A program made the translations under genes and the position numbers. 64,000 nucleotides of DNA from Brevundimonas sp. 357 (GTDB lineage Bacteria > Pseudomonadota > Alphaproteobacteria > Caulobacterales > Caulobacteraceae), in assembly GCF_003938605.1 (NCBI RefSeq), contig NZ_RHWX01000004.1, forward strand, positions 124,001 through 188,000. Reading direction: 5' to 3'. The notes under the pieces were generated by a model. It made no database searches. It was not told the DNA's origin and saw only the letters and a list, made by a program, of their open reading frames with translations. Positions within the stretch are counted from its first letter, which is position 1, and every line of letters begins with the position of its first letter. Below, one piece after another: positions 1-11,121 of this stretch.

Positions 1-180
1 CTGTTCGGCGGCGAGGCCCTGTTCGGCTTCTCCATCGTGCTGATGGTCGGCATCATCATCGGCACCTATTCGTCGATCTATGTCGGCGCGCCGATCATCC
101 TGATGTGGGGCGTGAAGCGCGGTGGTTCGGCCGACGAGGACGCTAAGCCGATCAAGTTCGGCATGGCCAGCCGCCCCTAA
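1..180 (+). CDS. secF: Protein translocase subunit SecF, C-terminal end (partial)
   Basis: Only the last 59 codons lie in the window, in frame 1 and ending at TAA 178-180. The fragment carries a hydrophobic segment with glycine-rich turns (VGIIIGTYSSIYVGAPI) and a short polar tail, which matches the last transmembrane helix and cytoplasmic tail of SecF. SecF works with SecD in the inner membrane to drive late steps of Sec-dependent export using the proton gradient. A hairpin terminator follows directly, so this is the end of its operon. The identification rests on the terminal helix only, but the GTYSSIYVA-like motif is characteristic. Confidence 0.85.
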   Translation: MFGGEALFGFSIVLMVGIIIGTYSSIYVGAPIILMWGVKRGGSADEDAKPIKFGMASRP

Positions 181-205
181 AAACAGGCGCGCTCGTGCTC
201 CGTTC

Positions 206-240
206 AAACCCGCTCTTCCAGTCAGGAGGGGCGGGTTTTT
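206..240 (+). terminator. Rho-independent terminator after secF
   Basis: An inverted repeat AAACCCGC (206-213) / GCGGGTTT (231-238) runs into a T tract. It sits 26 bases after the secF stop and separates it from the next gene. Confidence 0.8.
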
Positions 241-297
241 ACGTTCAGGAAGGGCCGATCCGCTCATCTGGACTTGAGCCGCGAACCGCAATGGTCG

Positions 298-942
298 ATG
301 GCCCTGCACATGAACAGTTCCGTTGATCTCGATGCTCAGGTCCGTGCGGCCGATCCCGACCGCTGGCTGTCCAGCCGGTTCGTCGCTGATGAGCAGATGC
401 GCGCTGACCTGATCGCCCTGTACGCTTTCGAGGCCGAGCTGCTGGCCATACCCACGCGGGTCACTCAACCTCTGCTGGCCGAGATGCGCTATACGTGGTG
501 GGCCGAGCAGATGGACGGTGCGTTCAGCGATGCGCCGCGTGTCGGCCACCCGATCCTGGAGGCTCTGACCGCCGCGGTGACGCGGCACGGCCTGTCACGC
601 GAACCCTTTGACGCTCTGATCCAGGCGCATATCGGCCGAGTGCATGGCGAAGCGCATGATCTGGACGCCTTCTATACTGGGCCGATGCAGGTCGCGGCGC
701 GCATTCTGGCGGGCGAGGGGCATGAGGCGGAGGTCGCCGAGGCGGGCCGTATGCGTGGCCTGGCTCAGACGGGGCGGAATGATGAGGCCAGAAATATGCG
801 CCGGGCGGCGAACACAGCCTTGAAGGGCCTGCCGACGGCCGCCTTTCCAGCCGTGGCGCACGCGACGTTAACGCGGGCGGATGAAGCGGAGCCGTTCAAG
901 CGGCTGCGGCTGTTCTGGGCCGTGCTGAGCGGGCGCGTCTAG
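298..942 (+). CDS. Squalene/phytoene synthase family protein
   Basis: About 214 residues. The N-terminal part (DPDRWLSSRF, LIALYAFEAELLAI, EMRYTWWAEQMD) matches the all-alpha trans-isoprenyl diphosphate synthase fold as found in short phytoene-synthase-like proteins related to NDUFAF6. The paired DxxxD metal sites of true squalene or phytoene synthases are not evident, so catalysis is doubtful and a role in respiratory-complex assembly or lipid binding is as likely. An ATG at 310 (MNSSVDL) is an equally good start; no strong Shine-Dalgarno separates the two. It lies next to secF, a placement I recall from Caulobacterales. Biochemical role unknown. Confidence 0.7.
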   Translation: MALHMNSSVDLDAQVRAADPDRWLSSRFVADEQMRADLIALYAFEAELLAIPTRVTQPLLAEMRYTWWAEQMDGAFSDAPRVGHPILEALTAAVTRHGLSREPFDALIQAHIGRVHGEAHDLDAFYTGPMQVAARILAGEGHEAEVAEAGRMRGLAQTGRNDEARNMRRAANTALKGLPTAAFPAVAHATLTRADEAEPFKRLRLFWAVLSGRV

Positions 943-1814
943 ACTGAGTTCAACGGCAGCTTGATGAAGCGCTTGCCTGATGCTTCGCTTGGGGGCAGGG
1001 CGCCGGCGCGGATGTTTACCTGAAGCGCGGGCAAGATCAGCTGCGGCGCCTTCAATGTGGCGTCTCGCGCCTCGCGTAGGGCGACAAAGGCGGATTCTGA
1101 GCAACCGCCGCCGATGTGGATGTTGTCGTTCTTCTGTGCGGCGACCGTTGTTTCCCAGTGAAATTCGGTGCGACCTTCGGGCAGGTAGTCGTGGCCGACG
1201 AAGACGCGTGTGTCGTCTGGCAGGCCGAGGATGCGCTGGATCGAACGATACAAGGCGCAGGCGTCGCCGCCTGGGAAATCACAGCGCGCTGTGCCGAAGT
1301 CCGGCATGAACAGAGTGTCGCCGACGAAGACCGCATCACCGATTCGATAGCTGACGCAGGCGGGCGTATGACCGGGCGTGTGCAGCACTTCGACCGGGAT
1401 CGAGCCGAGCATGAAGCGCGCGCCGTCGGCGTATGTCTCGTCGAAGACTGCGCCGTCGGACGTTACGTCCACGGCGTCGAACAGGGCGCCGAAGGTTTTT
1501 TGTACGCGTGCGATCCTATCGCCGATGCCGATGGGGGCGCCGGTGCGGGTGCGGATATTATCGGCGCCTGTCAGATGGTCGGCGTGTGCGTGGGTTTCGA
1601 GGATGCGCTCAAGCCTCAAGCCGCGCACGGCGAGGACGTCGAGTACTCGCTCCACCGAAGCGGTCGATGTGCGCGCCGTAGCCGGATCATAGTCCAGCAC
1701 GGGATCGATGATGATCGCCGCATTGGTCGCCGGATCCGAGACCACATAGGTCACGGTGTGGGTGGCCGGATCGAAGAAGCCGAGAACGTCAGGGCGGGCG
1801 GGAAGGCGGGTCAT
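939..1814 (-). CDS. MBL-fold hydrolase, persulfide-dioxygenase (ETHE1/Blh) type
   Basis: A 291-residue metallo-beta-lactamase-fold protein. Metal ligands are visible as THAHADH (His75, His77, Asp79, His80), a downstream HTPGHTP histidine, the Asp of GDTLFMPDFG and the His of VFVGHDY. This arrangement matches mononuclear-iron persulfide dioxygenases, which oxidise glutathione persulfide to sulfite, rather than two-zinc beta-lactamases. It is divergent from an ArsR regulator with two conserved-position cysteines and a rhodanese gene, the usual content of BigR/SqrR regulons, which supports a role in cytosolic sulfide/persulfide detoxification. No sulfide:quinone reductase is present here. Its stop overlaps the neighbouring gene's end by 4 bases. 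Confidence 0.8.
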   Translation of the reverse strand: MTRLPARPDVLGFFDPATHTVTYVVSDPATNAAIIIDPVLDYDPATARTSTASVERVLDVLAVRGLRLERILETHAHADHLTGADNIRTRTGAPIGIGDRIARVQKTFGALFDAVDVTSDGAVFDETYADGARFMLGSIPVEVLHTPGHTPACVSYRIGDAVFVGDTLFMPDFGTARCDFPGGDACALYRSIQRILGLPDDTRVFVGHDYLPEGRTEFHWETTVAAQKNDNIHIGGGCSESAFVALREARDATLKAPQLILPALQVNIRAGALPPSEASGKRFIKLPLNSV

Positions 1815-1833
1815 GGAGGTCTCCGTTCCTTTC

Positions 1834-1859
1834 CTAAATATTAGTTATTGCTAATTTAG
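1834..1859. promoter_or_regulatory. AT-rich inverted repeat, probable operator of the ArsR regulator
   Basis: The 58-base divergent gap holds an AT-rich imperfect palindrome with arms ATTAG (1840-1844) and CTAAT (1851-1855), extended outward by CTAAAT / ATTTAG. It stands out against the GC-rich surroundings. Both start codons are within 25 bases, so one bound repressor dimer could block both promoters. Confidence 0.6.
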
Positions 1860-1872
1860 CAAGATTGAATAT

Positions 1873-2199
1873 ATGAGCATCATGATCGATCTCGAAGCCA
1901 TGGGGCTGGAACGTTTCCAGGCCAGCGCCGGCGACGCCGCGGGCTTGCTGAAGGCGTTGTCCAACGAAAACCGCCTGATGATCCTGTGTCAGATCGGCGA
2001 GGGCGAACGTCAGGTGTCCGATCTTCAGCTCGGCCTGTCGCAGTCGGCCCTGTCGCAGCATCTGGCGCGCCTGCGCGAGGACGGGCTGGTCAGCGCGCGC
2101 AAGAGCGGCACCGCTGTCTTCTATCGCATCGCCGATCCCGCCGCCCTGAAGGTGATCGGGGTGCTGGCCGAGATCTTTTGCCCGCCTGAGGCGCGTTGA
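1873..2199 (+). CDS. ArsR-family regulator with two cysteines, SqrR/BigR-like persulfide sensor
   Basis: A 108-residue winged-helix repressor. Helix-turn-helix residues are seen around LSQSALSQHLARLREDGLV, followed by a wing ending in AVFYRIADP. It has exactly two cysteines, Cys39 (MILCQI) and Cys103 (EIFCPP), at the spacing of the pair that forms a disulfide or tetrasulfide bridge in BigR and SqrR when persulfides are present. ArsR metal-site motifs such as CVC are absent. It is divergent from the persulfide-dioxygenase-like gene and directly upstream of a rhodanese, which supports reactive-sulfur sensing. An in-frame ATG at 1882 is an alternative start. Confidence 0.8.
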   Translation: MSIMIDLEAMGLERFQASAGDAAGLLKALSNENRLMILCQIGEGERQVSDLQLGLSQSALSQHLARLREDGLVSARKSGTAVFYRIADPAALKVIGVLAEIFCPPEAR

Positions 2200-2225
2200 G
2201 CGCCGCCTCCCTGACGGAGAATCCG

Positions 2226-2759
2226 ATGAATACGCTAATCTCTTTGTCGCCCGCAGACGTCGCCGCCCGCCTGAAAGCCGGTCAGGCCGTTCTGATCGAC
2301 GTACGCGAGCCGGACGAGCACGCGCGCGAACACATCGCCGGCGCTGTGGCGGCGCCTTTGTCCGCTTTCGAGGTTGCTGATCTGGGACTCGATCCCGGCA
2401 AGGACGTGATCTTCATGTGCCGCAGCGGCAATCGCACGGCCGGCAACTGCGACCGGCTGGCCGCCCGCATCGATGGCCCGGCGCATGTCCTGGCGGGCGG
2501 TCTGGATGCGTGGAAGAAGGCGGGCCTGCCGATCGTCGCCGACCGCAAGCAACCGCTGGAGCTGATGCGTCAGGTGCAGATGGCGGCGGGCGGGCTGATC
2601 CTGGCGGGCGGGGCGCTGGGCGTCATGGTCCACCCCGGCTTCTGGGGGATCAGCGCCTTTGTCGGGGCGGGCCTGTTCGTAGCGGGGGCGACCGGCTTCT
2701 GCGGCATGGCGCGTCTGCTGGCGGTCATGCCCTGGAACCGCCGGATGAAACGGGCCTAG
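2226..2759 (+). CDS. Rhodanese-like sulfurtransferase with C-terminal membrane domain
   Basis: About 177 residues. The N-terminal half is a rhodanese domain with DVREPDEH and an active-site loop CRSGNRT (Cys65). The C-terminal half has two hydrophobic helices ending in MARLLAVMPWNRR, a DUF2892-type membrane anchor. The catalytic cysteine should carry a persulfide sulfur, so the protein could pass sulfur between thiols at the inner membrane. ATG 2226 is preferred because GACGGAGA sits just upstream; a TTG at 2196 overlapping the regulator's stop is less likely. It probably shares a transcript with the ArsR regulator. Confidence 0.85.
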   Translation: MNTLISLSPADVAARLKAGQAVLIDVREPDEHAREHIAGAVAAPLSAFEVADLGLDPGKDVIFMCRSGNRTAGNCDRLAARIDGPAHVLAGGLDAWKKAGLPIVADRKQPLELMRQVQMAAGGLILAGGALGVMVHPGFWGISAFVGAGLFVAGATGFCGMARLLAVMPWNRRMKRA

Positions 2760-3247
2760 GGCTCCAACGCGCCGATCAGCCGAGCGAGCAGGGCGCTCAG
2801 CGCGGCCTGCTCCTCGCGCGACAGGCCGGCCAGCATGGCCTGGCTTTCAGCCATGTGCAGGGGCATCAGGCCGTCGATCAGGTCGAAGCCCTTGGGTGTA
2901 AGCCTGACCAACGAGGCGCGGCGGTCGCTGGGGTGGGGCGTGCGCTCGATCAGGCCGGATTTCTGCAGCCGGTCCAGCCGCGCCGTCATGCCGCCGGACG
3001 ACATCATCGTCGCCTCATAGAGGGCCGTCGGCGTCAGCCCGTCCGGCGAGGGCGCGCGGCGCAGGGTGGCCAGGACATCGAACTCGCCATGCTGCAGCCC
3101 ATGGCGGGCGTAGAGCGGTGCCTGCCGCTCACGCGTCACCAGAATCGAGGCCTCGTGCAGACGCCCCAGCGTCTCCATCGCCAGCAGGTCGAGGTCGGGA
3201 CGCGCGACCGCCCATTGGGCGGCGGCGCGAGAAGCGCGATCGGTCAT
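2756..3247 (-). CDS. MarR-family transcriptional regulator
   Basis: A 163-residue winged-helix regulator. The MarR core is clear: EFDVLATLRRAP, the recognition region TMMSSGGMTARLDRLQKSGLIERTPHPSDRRASLVRLTPKG, and C-terminal dimerisation helices. The DRR wing motif is intact. It is divergent from a CynX-like efflux or uptake transporter with a MarR-type palindrome between them, so it most likely represses that transporter and itself in response to a small ligand. Its stop overlaps the rhodanese stop by 4 bases in convergent orientation. Confidence 0.9.
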   Translation of the reverse strand: MTDRASRAAAQWAVARPDLDLLAMETLGRLHEASILVTRERQAPLYARHGLQHGEFDVLATLRRAPSPDGLTPTALYEATMMSSGGMTARLDRLQKSGLIERTPHPSDRRASLVRLTPKGFDLIDGLMPLHMAESQAMLAGLSREEQAALSALLARLIGALEP

Positions 3248-3251
3248 TGTC

Positions 3252-3271
3252 TTGACATCAAGATACTTGAT
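3252..3271. promoter_or_regulatory. TTGACA -35 element overlapping a MarR-type palindrome
   Basis: TTGACA at 3252-3257 runs into the inverted repeat ATCAAG-ATA-CTTGAT (3257-3271). A second CTTGA/CAAG pair overlaps it on the left. The palindrome would cover a promoter reading toward the transporter and also lies just upstream of the MarR start. Confidence 0.65.
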
Positions 3272-3311
3272 AGCGAGACAATATCGCCTTTCGCAGCCGG
3301 AGTCACCTCGG

Positions 3312-4517
3312 ATGGATCAGTCGAACGCCCCGCAACCGTCGCGCGGCGCGGGTCTGCTGCTGATCGCGGCCATCTTCGCCCTGGCGCTGAACCTGCGCCC
3401 GGCGATGGCGGCGGTCGGGCCGCTGCTGGATCTGATCGAAGCGGCGACCGGCATGGATTCGACCACGGCCAGCCTGCTGACCACCCTGCCGGTGGCGATG
3501 ATCGGCGTCGGCGCTCTGTCGATCCGGCCGCTGCGGCGACGTCTGGGCGAGCGCAAGGGCATCCTGTTGGGCGCGGTGCTCATCGGCCTGGCCTGTCTGG
3601 CGCGAGCGGTTTTCGACGGGACGGCCGGGCTGATCGCCAGCGCCGTCGTGGTCGGCGTCGGCGTGGCCTTGATCCAGGCCCTGGCGCCCGTTGTCATCAA
3701 GCGGGCCTTCCCGACACGTTTCGGCACGGTCATGGGCGTCTATACGACCGGCATCATGGGCGGGGCGGCCGTGGCGGCGGCGACGGCGGCAGGCTTGGCG
3801 GGAGCCGTCGGTTGGGCCGGGGCGCTGGCGCTATGGGCGGTCCCGGCCTTCCTGGCGGCGGTCGTCTGGATCATCGCCGCGCGCGACCCGGCGGCCGAGG
3901 AGCCGAACCGCGCCGTGGTAGCTGAAGGAACCCACCCCGAGGTTCCGTTCTGGAAACAGCCCAGGGCGTGGGCGCTGGTTCCGATTCTGGGGCTGGGCAC
4001 CTCGGCCTATACGCTCGTGCTGGCCTGGCTGCCGCCTTATTACGTCGACATGGGACAGGCGCGCGCGACGGCGGGCTTCCTGCTCAGCGGCATGACGGGC
4101 GCCGAGGTCGCGGCGGGCGTGCTGGTGTCCCTGTTCATCGCGCGTTTTCCCGACCGGCGTGGGCCGATGCTGGCGGCCGTGGCTCTGGCGTTGATCGGTC
4201 TGGCGGGATTGGTGCTGACCCCCGTCAGTCTGGCGGTTCCGGTCATGCTGTTGCTGGGTCTGGGGATCGGCGCGGTGTTTCCGCTGACCCTGATCCTGGC
4301 CATGGATCAGATCGACGATCCGGTGCGCTCAGGCGATCTGCTCGCCTTCGTTCAGGGGGGCGGCTACATCATCGCCAGCCTGTCGCCGCTGGCGGCCGGG
4401 CTGCTGCGCGACCGCCTGTCGGACCTCAGCCAGGCCTGGATGCTGATGGGACTGGGCCTCGTCGCCATGGCGGCTATGACCCTGGCCTTCAAGCCTGGCG
4501 GCGCGAAGCTGCGTTAG
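3312..4517 (+). CDS. MFS transporter, CynX/NimT family
   Basis: About 401 residues with roughly twelve hydrophobic segments. The opening [22 protein letters not shown] is the signature start of the CynX/NimT group, which includes the E. coli cyanate and 2-nitroimidazole transporters. Substrate cannot be told from sequence. ATG 3312 is used because CGGAG lies just before it, while the upstream TTG at 3252 is really part of the -35 element. The divergent MarR gene suggests induction by a toxic or aromatic compound. Its last four bases overlap the end of trmFO. Confidence 0.85.
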   Translation: MDQSNAPQPSRGAGLLLIAAIFALALNLRPAMAAVGPLLDLIEAATGMDSTTASLLTTLPVAMIGVGALSIRPLRRRLGERKGILLGAVLIGLACLARAVFDGTAGLIASAVVVGVGVALIQALAPVVIKRAFPTRFGTVMGVYTTGIMGGAAVAAATAAGLAGAVGWAGALALWAVPAFLAAVVWIIAARDPAAEEPNRAVVAEGTHPEVPFWKQPRAWALVPILGLGTSAYTLVLAWLPPYYVDMGQARATAGFLLSGMTGAEVAAGVLVSLFIARFPDRRGPMLAAVALALIGLAGLVLTPVSLAVPVMLLLGLGIGAVFPLTLILAMDQIDDPVRSGDLLAFVQGGGYIIASLSPLAAGLLRDRLSDLSQAWMLMGLGLVAMAAMTLAFKPGGAKLR

Positions 4518-5920
4518 GCCGCCGTGTCGCGCCAGGCCTTCAGAGCGTCCATGGCCCGGATGCTCTGCAGGCGCTTCTTGGCGCGGCCGCGCTCCTTGGG
4601 ATGGATGCGCTTGCCGTCCTCATCGACCTTGGGCGCCTCCAGCGGCGGCAGCAGGCCGTAGTTGATGTTCATCGGCTGGAACTTCGAACCTTCCAGGTGT
4701 CCGCCGGTGATGTGCTCCACCAGGGCGCCCATGGCGGTTTCCGGCGGCGGGGGCGCCAGGTCGCGGCCTAGCGCCTGAGCGGCGGCCAGGCGGCCGGTCA
4801 GCAGGCCCATGGCCGCGCTCTCGACATAGCCCTCGACCCCCGTCACCTGGCCGGCGAAACGCAGGCGTGGAAGGGCCTTCAGCCGCATCTGCTTGTCCAG
4901 CAGCTTGGGGCTGTTCAGGAAGGTGTTGCGGTGCAGGCCGCCCAGACGCGCGAACTGGGCGTTCTCCAGGCCGGGGATCATGCGGAAGACGTCGGTCTGA
5001 GCGCCGTATTTCAGCTTGGTCTGGAAGCCGACCATGTTGAACAGGGTGCCCAGCGCATTGTCCTGGCGCAGTTGGACGATGGCGTAGGGCTTGACCGTCG
5101 GATTGTGCTGATTGGTCAGGCCGACCGGCTTCATCGGGCCGTGGCGCAGGGTTTCGCGGCCGCGCTCGGCCATGACCTCGATCGGCAGGCAGCCGTCGAA
5201 ATAGGGGACGTTCTCCCACTCCTTGAACTCGGCCTTCGGACCGCCCAGCAGGGCGTCGATGAAGGCTTCGTATTGGGCCTTGTCCATCGGGCAGTTGACG
5301 TAGGCCGCCGCGTCGCCGCCGGGGCCTTCCTTGTCATAGCGCGACTGGCGCCAGGCCACGTCGAAGTCGATGCTGTCGGCGTGCAGGATCGGCGCGATGG
5401 CGTCGAAGAAGCTGAGGCTTTCTTCGCCCGTCGCCTTCAGGATGGCGTCGGCTAGGGCGGGCGAGGTCAGCGGGCCGGTGGCGACGATGACGTTGTCCCA
5501 GTCTTCCGGCGGAATGCCCGCGATCTCCTCGCGCACGATGGTCACGAGGGGGTGAGCTTCCAGCTTGGCCGTGACAGCATCCGAGAAGCCGATGCGGTCG
5601 ACCGCCAGGGCGCCGCCCGCCGGCACTTGATTGGCGTCGCCCGAAGCCATGATCAGGCTGTCCAGCGCCCGCATCTCGGCGTGCAGCAGGCCGACGGCGT
5701 TGTACTCCCAATCGTCCGACCGGAAGGAGTTGGAGCAGACCAGCTCGGCCAGGCCCGTGGTGTGGTGGGCGTCGGTGCGCACCTGCTCCGGCTCGTCCCG
5801 ACGCATTTCGTGCAGGATGACGGGCACGCCCGCTTGGGCGATCTGCCAGGCCGCTTCGGATCCGGCGAGACCTCCGCCGATGACGTGGACGGGACGGGGA
5901 GAGGAGGACGTGTTCGACAT
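4514..5920 (-). CDS. trmFO: tRNA m5U54 methyltransferase, folate-dependent
   Basis: A 468-residue FAD protein. An N-terminal dinucleotide-binding motif ([13 protein letters not shown], residues 12-24) is followed by the family-specific LHEMR, the cysteine-containing CSNSFRSDD and a second conserved cysteine in [12 protein letters not shown]. Length and motifs match TrmFO (formerly Gid). It uses methylenetetrahydrofolate and reduced FAD to methylate U54 in the T loop of tRNA. It is widespread in Alphaproteobacteria and acts in the cytosol. Confidence 0.95.
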   Translation of the reverse strand: MSNTSSSPRPVHVIGGGLAGSEAAWQIAQAGVPVILHEMRRDEPEQVRTDAHHTTGLAELVCSNSFRSDDWEYNAVGLLHAEMRALDSLIMASGDANQVPAGGALAVDRIGFSDAVTAKLEAHPLVTIVREEIAGIPPEDWDNVIVATGPLTSPALADAILKATGEESLSFFDAIAPILHADSIDFDVAWRQSRYDKEGPGGDAAAYVNCPMDKAQYEAFIDALLGGPKAEFKEWENVPYFDGCLPIEVMAERGRETLRHGPMKPVGLTNQHNPTVKPYAIVQLRQDNALGTLFNMVGFQTKLKYGAQTDVFRMIPGLENAQFARLGGLHRNTFLNSPKLLDKQMRLKALPRLRFAGQVTGVEGYVESAAMGLLTGRLAAAQALGRDLAPPPPETAMGALVEHITGGHLEGSKFQPMNINYGLLPPLEAPKVDEDGKRIHPKERGRAKKRLQSIRAMDALKAWRDTAA

Positions 5921-6029
5921 GGCGGCCTAATAGCCGTCCGCCGTGGTCCTGTCATGCACCTGTGCGGCGTCATGCGGGCGGGGTGTCGTGGCGGCGGTTT
6001 CCCCCTATAGAAAACGGCGGAGGCTGTTC

Positions 6030-6968
6030 ATGACCCAGGGATTCTTGATAGGCGATGCGCTGACGGACGGATTTCGTCTGATCGGGCGCAAACCGCTCAA
6101 CGTGATGGCCTGGGGGATTCTGCTGACCCTGCCGGTGTTGCTGTCGGCGTTACTGGTCATCGACATGATCGCTTCGATCGGCGTCGATGCGATGGCCGCT
6201 GAGGAGCCGGGACCAGAGGCGTTCGCCGCCATCATGCGGGTACAGGCGCTCTCGGGGCTGCTGAATCTGTCGCAGATGTGCATCTATGTGCTGGTGATCG
6301 CGGCGGTCTGCCGGGCGGTGCTGTGGCCTGGACGGGCGCCGGGCCGCATTTTCGATCTTCGAGTCGGCATGGACGAGGCGCGGGTGGCGGTGGCCTGTGT
6401 GGCCATCATGATCGGTTGCTACGGAGTTCTGTTCGTCATCCTGCTGCTGGCCTTCGCCTTTGGCGCGGCGCTGTGGATGGTGTCCGAGGCCGCGGCGATG
6501 AGCCTGGGCGTCATTGTCGGTCTGGGGGGCCTGGTCGGCGTGGCCTGGGCGGCGCTGAGGGCGTCGATGATCATCCCGGCCAGCGTGGGGCTGAAGGACT
6601 TCGCCTTTGTCGACGGCTGGCGTTTGACGAAGGGACGAGTCGCGCCGTTGCTGGGGCTGGCCGTAACGACGTTTCTGCTGGCTGTGCTCGTTCAGGTCCT
6701 GATTGTGACGATCGTCGCTGTCGTAGTGTTTGCGATCAGCATTCCCTTCTGGTCGCAATTGCTTGCCTGGGTTGAGGGGATGGCGGCCGGTGCGGCGCCG
6801 CAGCTCAACGCCGGCGTCGTCATGGCTGTGAGCCTGGCCCTGTTTCCCGTGATTGCGGCCTACTATGGTGTGATCACCGTGATCATGACCGCGCCCTGGG
6901 TTTCGGCCTGTCGTCAGATGCTGGATGCGAAGGCACGGGACGAAACTTCCGTCGCCGCGTTAAGCTGA
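6030..6968 (+). CDS. Uncharacterised multi-pass membrane protein, first of a paralogous pair
   Basis: About 312 residues with around six hydrophobic helices. No catalytic motif is recognised. ATG 6030 is chosen because GGCGGAGG lies about 6 bases upstream. The protein shares layout and local wording with the next gene: an opening DALTDGFRLIGRKPL against ESAFEGFRLARRAPL, and a middle block with WRLTKGRVAPLLGLAV against WVMSKGRFWPLLGMAV. The two are therefore tandem duplicates. That block resembles glycerophosphoryl-diester/DUF-type membrane domains, but function is unknown. Confidence 0.75.
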   Translation: MTQGFLIGDALTDGFRLIGRKPLNVMAWGILLTLPVLLSALLVIDMIASIGVDAMAAEEPGPEAFAAIMRVQALSGLLNLSQMCIYVLVIAAVCRAVLWPGRAPGRIFDLRVGMDEARVAVACVAIMIGCYGVLFVILLLAFAFGAALWMVSEAAAMSLGVIVGLGGLVGVAWAALRASMIIPASVGLKDFAFVDGWRLTKGRVAPLLGLAVTTFLLAVLVQVLIVTIVAVVVFAISIPFWSQLLAWVEGMAAGAAPQLNAGVVMAVSLALFPVIAAYYGVITVIMTAPWVSACRQMLDAKARDETSVAALS

Positions 6969-6989
6969 ACAGGAATCGTGAGGAGCAGC

Positions 6990-7880
6990 ATGAGTTTCAA
7001 CGCCACCGAATCCGCCTTTGAGGGCTTCCGTCTGGCGCGCCGCGCGCCGCTGGCCATCCTGGCCTGGGCCGCAGCCTATGTGATCTTTTTCGCCGTCTTC
7101 TTCGCTGTCGCGGGCGGCAGTCTGATCAACGTCGTCACCTTGGCTGAACAACTCCAGCAGAGCGCCGAGCCGTCGATGGAGGAGATGGCGACCATAATGC
7201 GGGCCTATGGGGCGCTGATGTTCCTGGCCTTGCCCCTGTCGATGTTGTTCAGCGCCGTGCTGAGCACGGGGGTGGCTCGCGCCGTCATTCGTTCCGAGGA
7301 CGGCCGTTTCGGCTATCTGCGTCTGGGCCTGGATGAACTGCGGATTCTGGCGGCGATGCTGGCGGTTGGATTGCTGATGCTGGGTGTGACGGCGGGCGGC
7401 ATGGGCGTGGCCGGCGTGCTGGGCGGCCTGGCTGCGGAGACCAGCGCACCGGTGTTGATCCTGCCGGCGGTGCTGGTTGGGTTGGCGACGGTCGGCGTCT
7501 CGATTTGGCTAGCCGTTCGTCTGAGTCTGGTTGTGCCGATCAGCTTCGCCGAGCGAAGGATCGCCCTTAAGGAAAGCTGGGTCATGAGCAAGGGGCGCTT
7601 CTGGCCGCTGCTGGGCATGGCGGTGTTGGCGGGCGTCATGTCCATGCTGGTGGGACTGCTGGGCTCCATTGTCATCGCGCCGCTGAATCTGATCTTCGGC
7701 GGTCTGGAGAGTCTGGCGGGGGCGGAGACGACCAATGTCGCCACGCTGCTCGTGAAGTTCTGGCCAGCTCTGTTGGTGTGGGGCGTGGTCAACGCCCTGC
7801 TGTCGGCGGCGCAGGCGGCTATCATCTATGCGCCGTTCTCGGCCGCCTATCTGGGCATCAAGGGCGTGCCGCAGACTTGA
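6990..7880 (+). CDS. Uncharacterised multi-pass membrane protein, second of the pair
   Basis: About 296 residues, with hydrophobic segments spread along the chain and the same SKGRFWPLLGMAV-type block before the last helices as its upstream neighbour. ATG 6990 follows GTGAGGAGCAGC, a good ribosome site. The gap of 21 bases to the previous stop suggests co-transcription and translation of both copies. They may form a heteromeric membrane complex, which is inference. A strong terminator follows. Confidence 0.75.
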   Translation: MSFNATESAFEGFRLARRAPLAILAWAAAYVIFFAVFFAVAGGSLINVVTLAEQLQQSAEPSMEEMATIMRAYGALMFLALPLSMLFSAVLSTGVARAVIRSEDGRFGYLRLGLDELRILAAMLAVGLLMLGVTAGGMGVAGVLGGLAAETSAPVLILPAVLVGLATVGVSIWLAVRLSLVVPISFAERRIALKESWVMSKGRFWPLLGMAVLAGVMSMLVGLLGSIVIAPLNLIFGGLESLAGAETTNVATLLVKFWPALLVWGVVNALLSAAQAAIIYAPFSAAYLGIKGVPQT

Positions 7881-7902
7881 TCGGACGCCGCCGTTGGAAA
7901 TG

Positions 7903-7940
7903 AAAACGCCGCGCTCCGACAGGGGCGCGGCGTTTCTTTT
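7903..7940 (+). terminator. Rho-independent terminator after the membrane-protein pair
   Basis: Hairpin AAACGCCGCGC / GCGCGGCGTTT with a short loop, followed by CTTTT. It begins 23 bases past the stop codon. Confidence 0.85.
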
Positions 7941-7955
7941 GGATCTGACCATCAC

Positions 7956-8076
7956 ACTCCGCTCATCCCGGCGGACGCCGGGATCCAGTGCTTTGGCTTC
8001 AGGGCGCGGCGCCTGACTCACAGATTGCCGACTGGCGCTCTCACTGGGCCCCGGCGTCCGCCGGGGTGAGCGGATT
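7956..8076. repeat. Pair of inverted palindromic repeats downstream of uvrA
   Basis: Unit one (about 7957-7990) reads CTCCGCTCATCCCGGCGGAC and continues through a self-complementary core CCCGGCGGACGCCGGG into ATCCAGTG. Unit two (8041-8075) is nearly its reverse complement, CACTGGGCCCCGGCGTCCGC and onward. The units are about 50 bases apart, head to head. They resemble the dispersed palindromic intergenic repeats of GC-rich alphaproteobacteria, a REP-like element. Each unit can fold alone or the two can pair into one long hairpin. Confidence 0.7.
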
Positions 8077-8085
8077 GGAAGTAGT

Positions 8086-11025
<2,940 letters not shown>

Positions 11026-11046
11026 GGAATCCGGGAACGCGGAAGA

Positions 11047-11064
11047 CCCCGGAACGGTCCGGGG
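11047..11064 (-). other. Hairpin in the uvrA leader
   Basis: CCCCGGA (11047-11053) and TCCGGGG (11058-11064) form a short strong stem with a four-base loop, within 40 bases of the uvrA start. It would lie in the mRNA leader if transcription starts near 11075. No T tract follows, so it is not a terminator. Confidence 0.5.
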
Positions 11065-11104
11065 CGACGACGCTATATGGGGATCAATTCGCCGGAAACA
11101 GCAA

Positions 11105-11119
11105 GAACAATATGAGAAC
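11105..11119 (-). promoter_or_regulatory. LexA (SOS) box upstream of uvrA
   Basis: GAAC-AATATGA-GAAC, read on the uvrA strand as GTTC-TCATATT-GTTC. This is the exact GTTC-N7-GTTC form recognised by alphaproteobacterial LexA. A TTGCTG element begins just downstream on the uvrA strand and a CATATAG -10-like element follows about 19 bases later. Confidence 0.85.
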
Positions 11120-11121
11120 TT

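Noticed and set aside
3252..3311. Possible 20-codon N-terminal extension of the CynX-like transporter from a TTG at 3252
   Set aside because: The TTG is the first codon of a TTGACA -35 element overlapping a palindrome, and a good ribosome site precedes ATG 3312.
2417..3925. 502-codon ORF covering rhodanese, MarR and transporter genes
   Set aside because: An out-of-frame shadow of three well-supported genes with arginine-glycine-rich composition.
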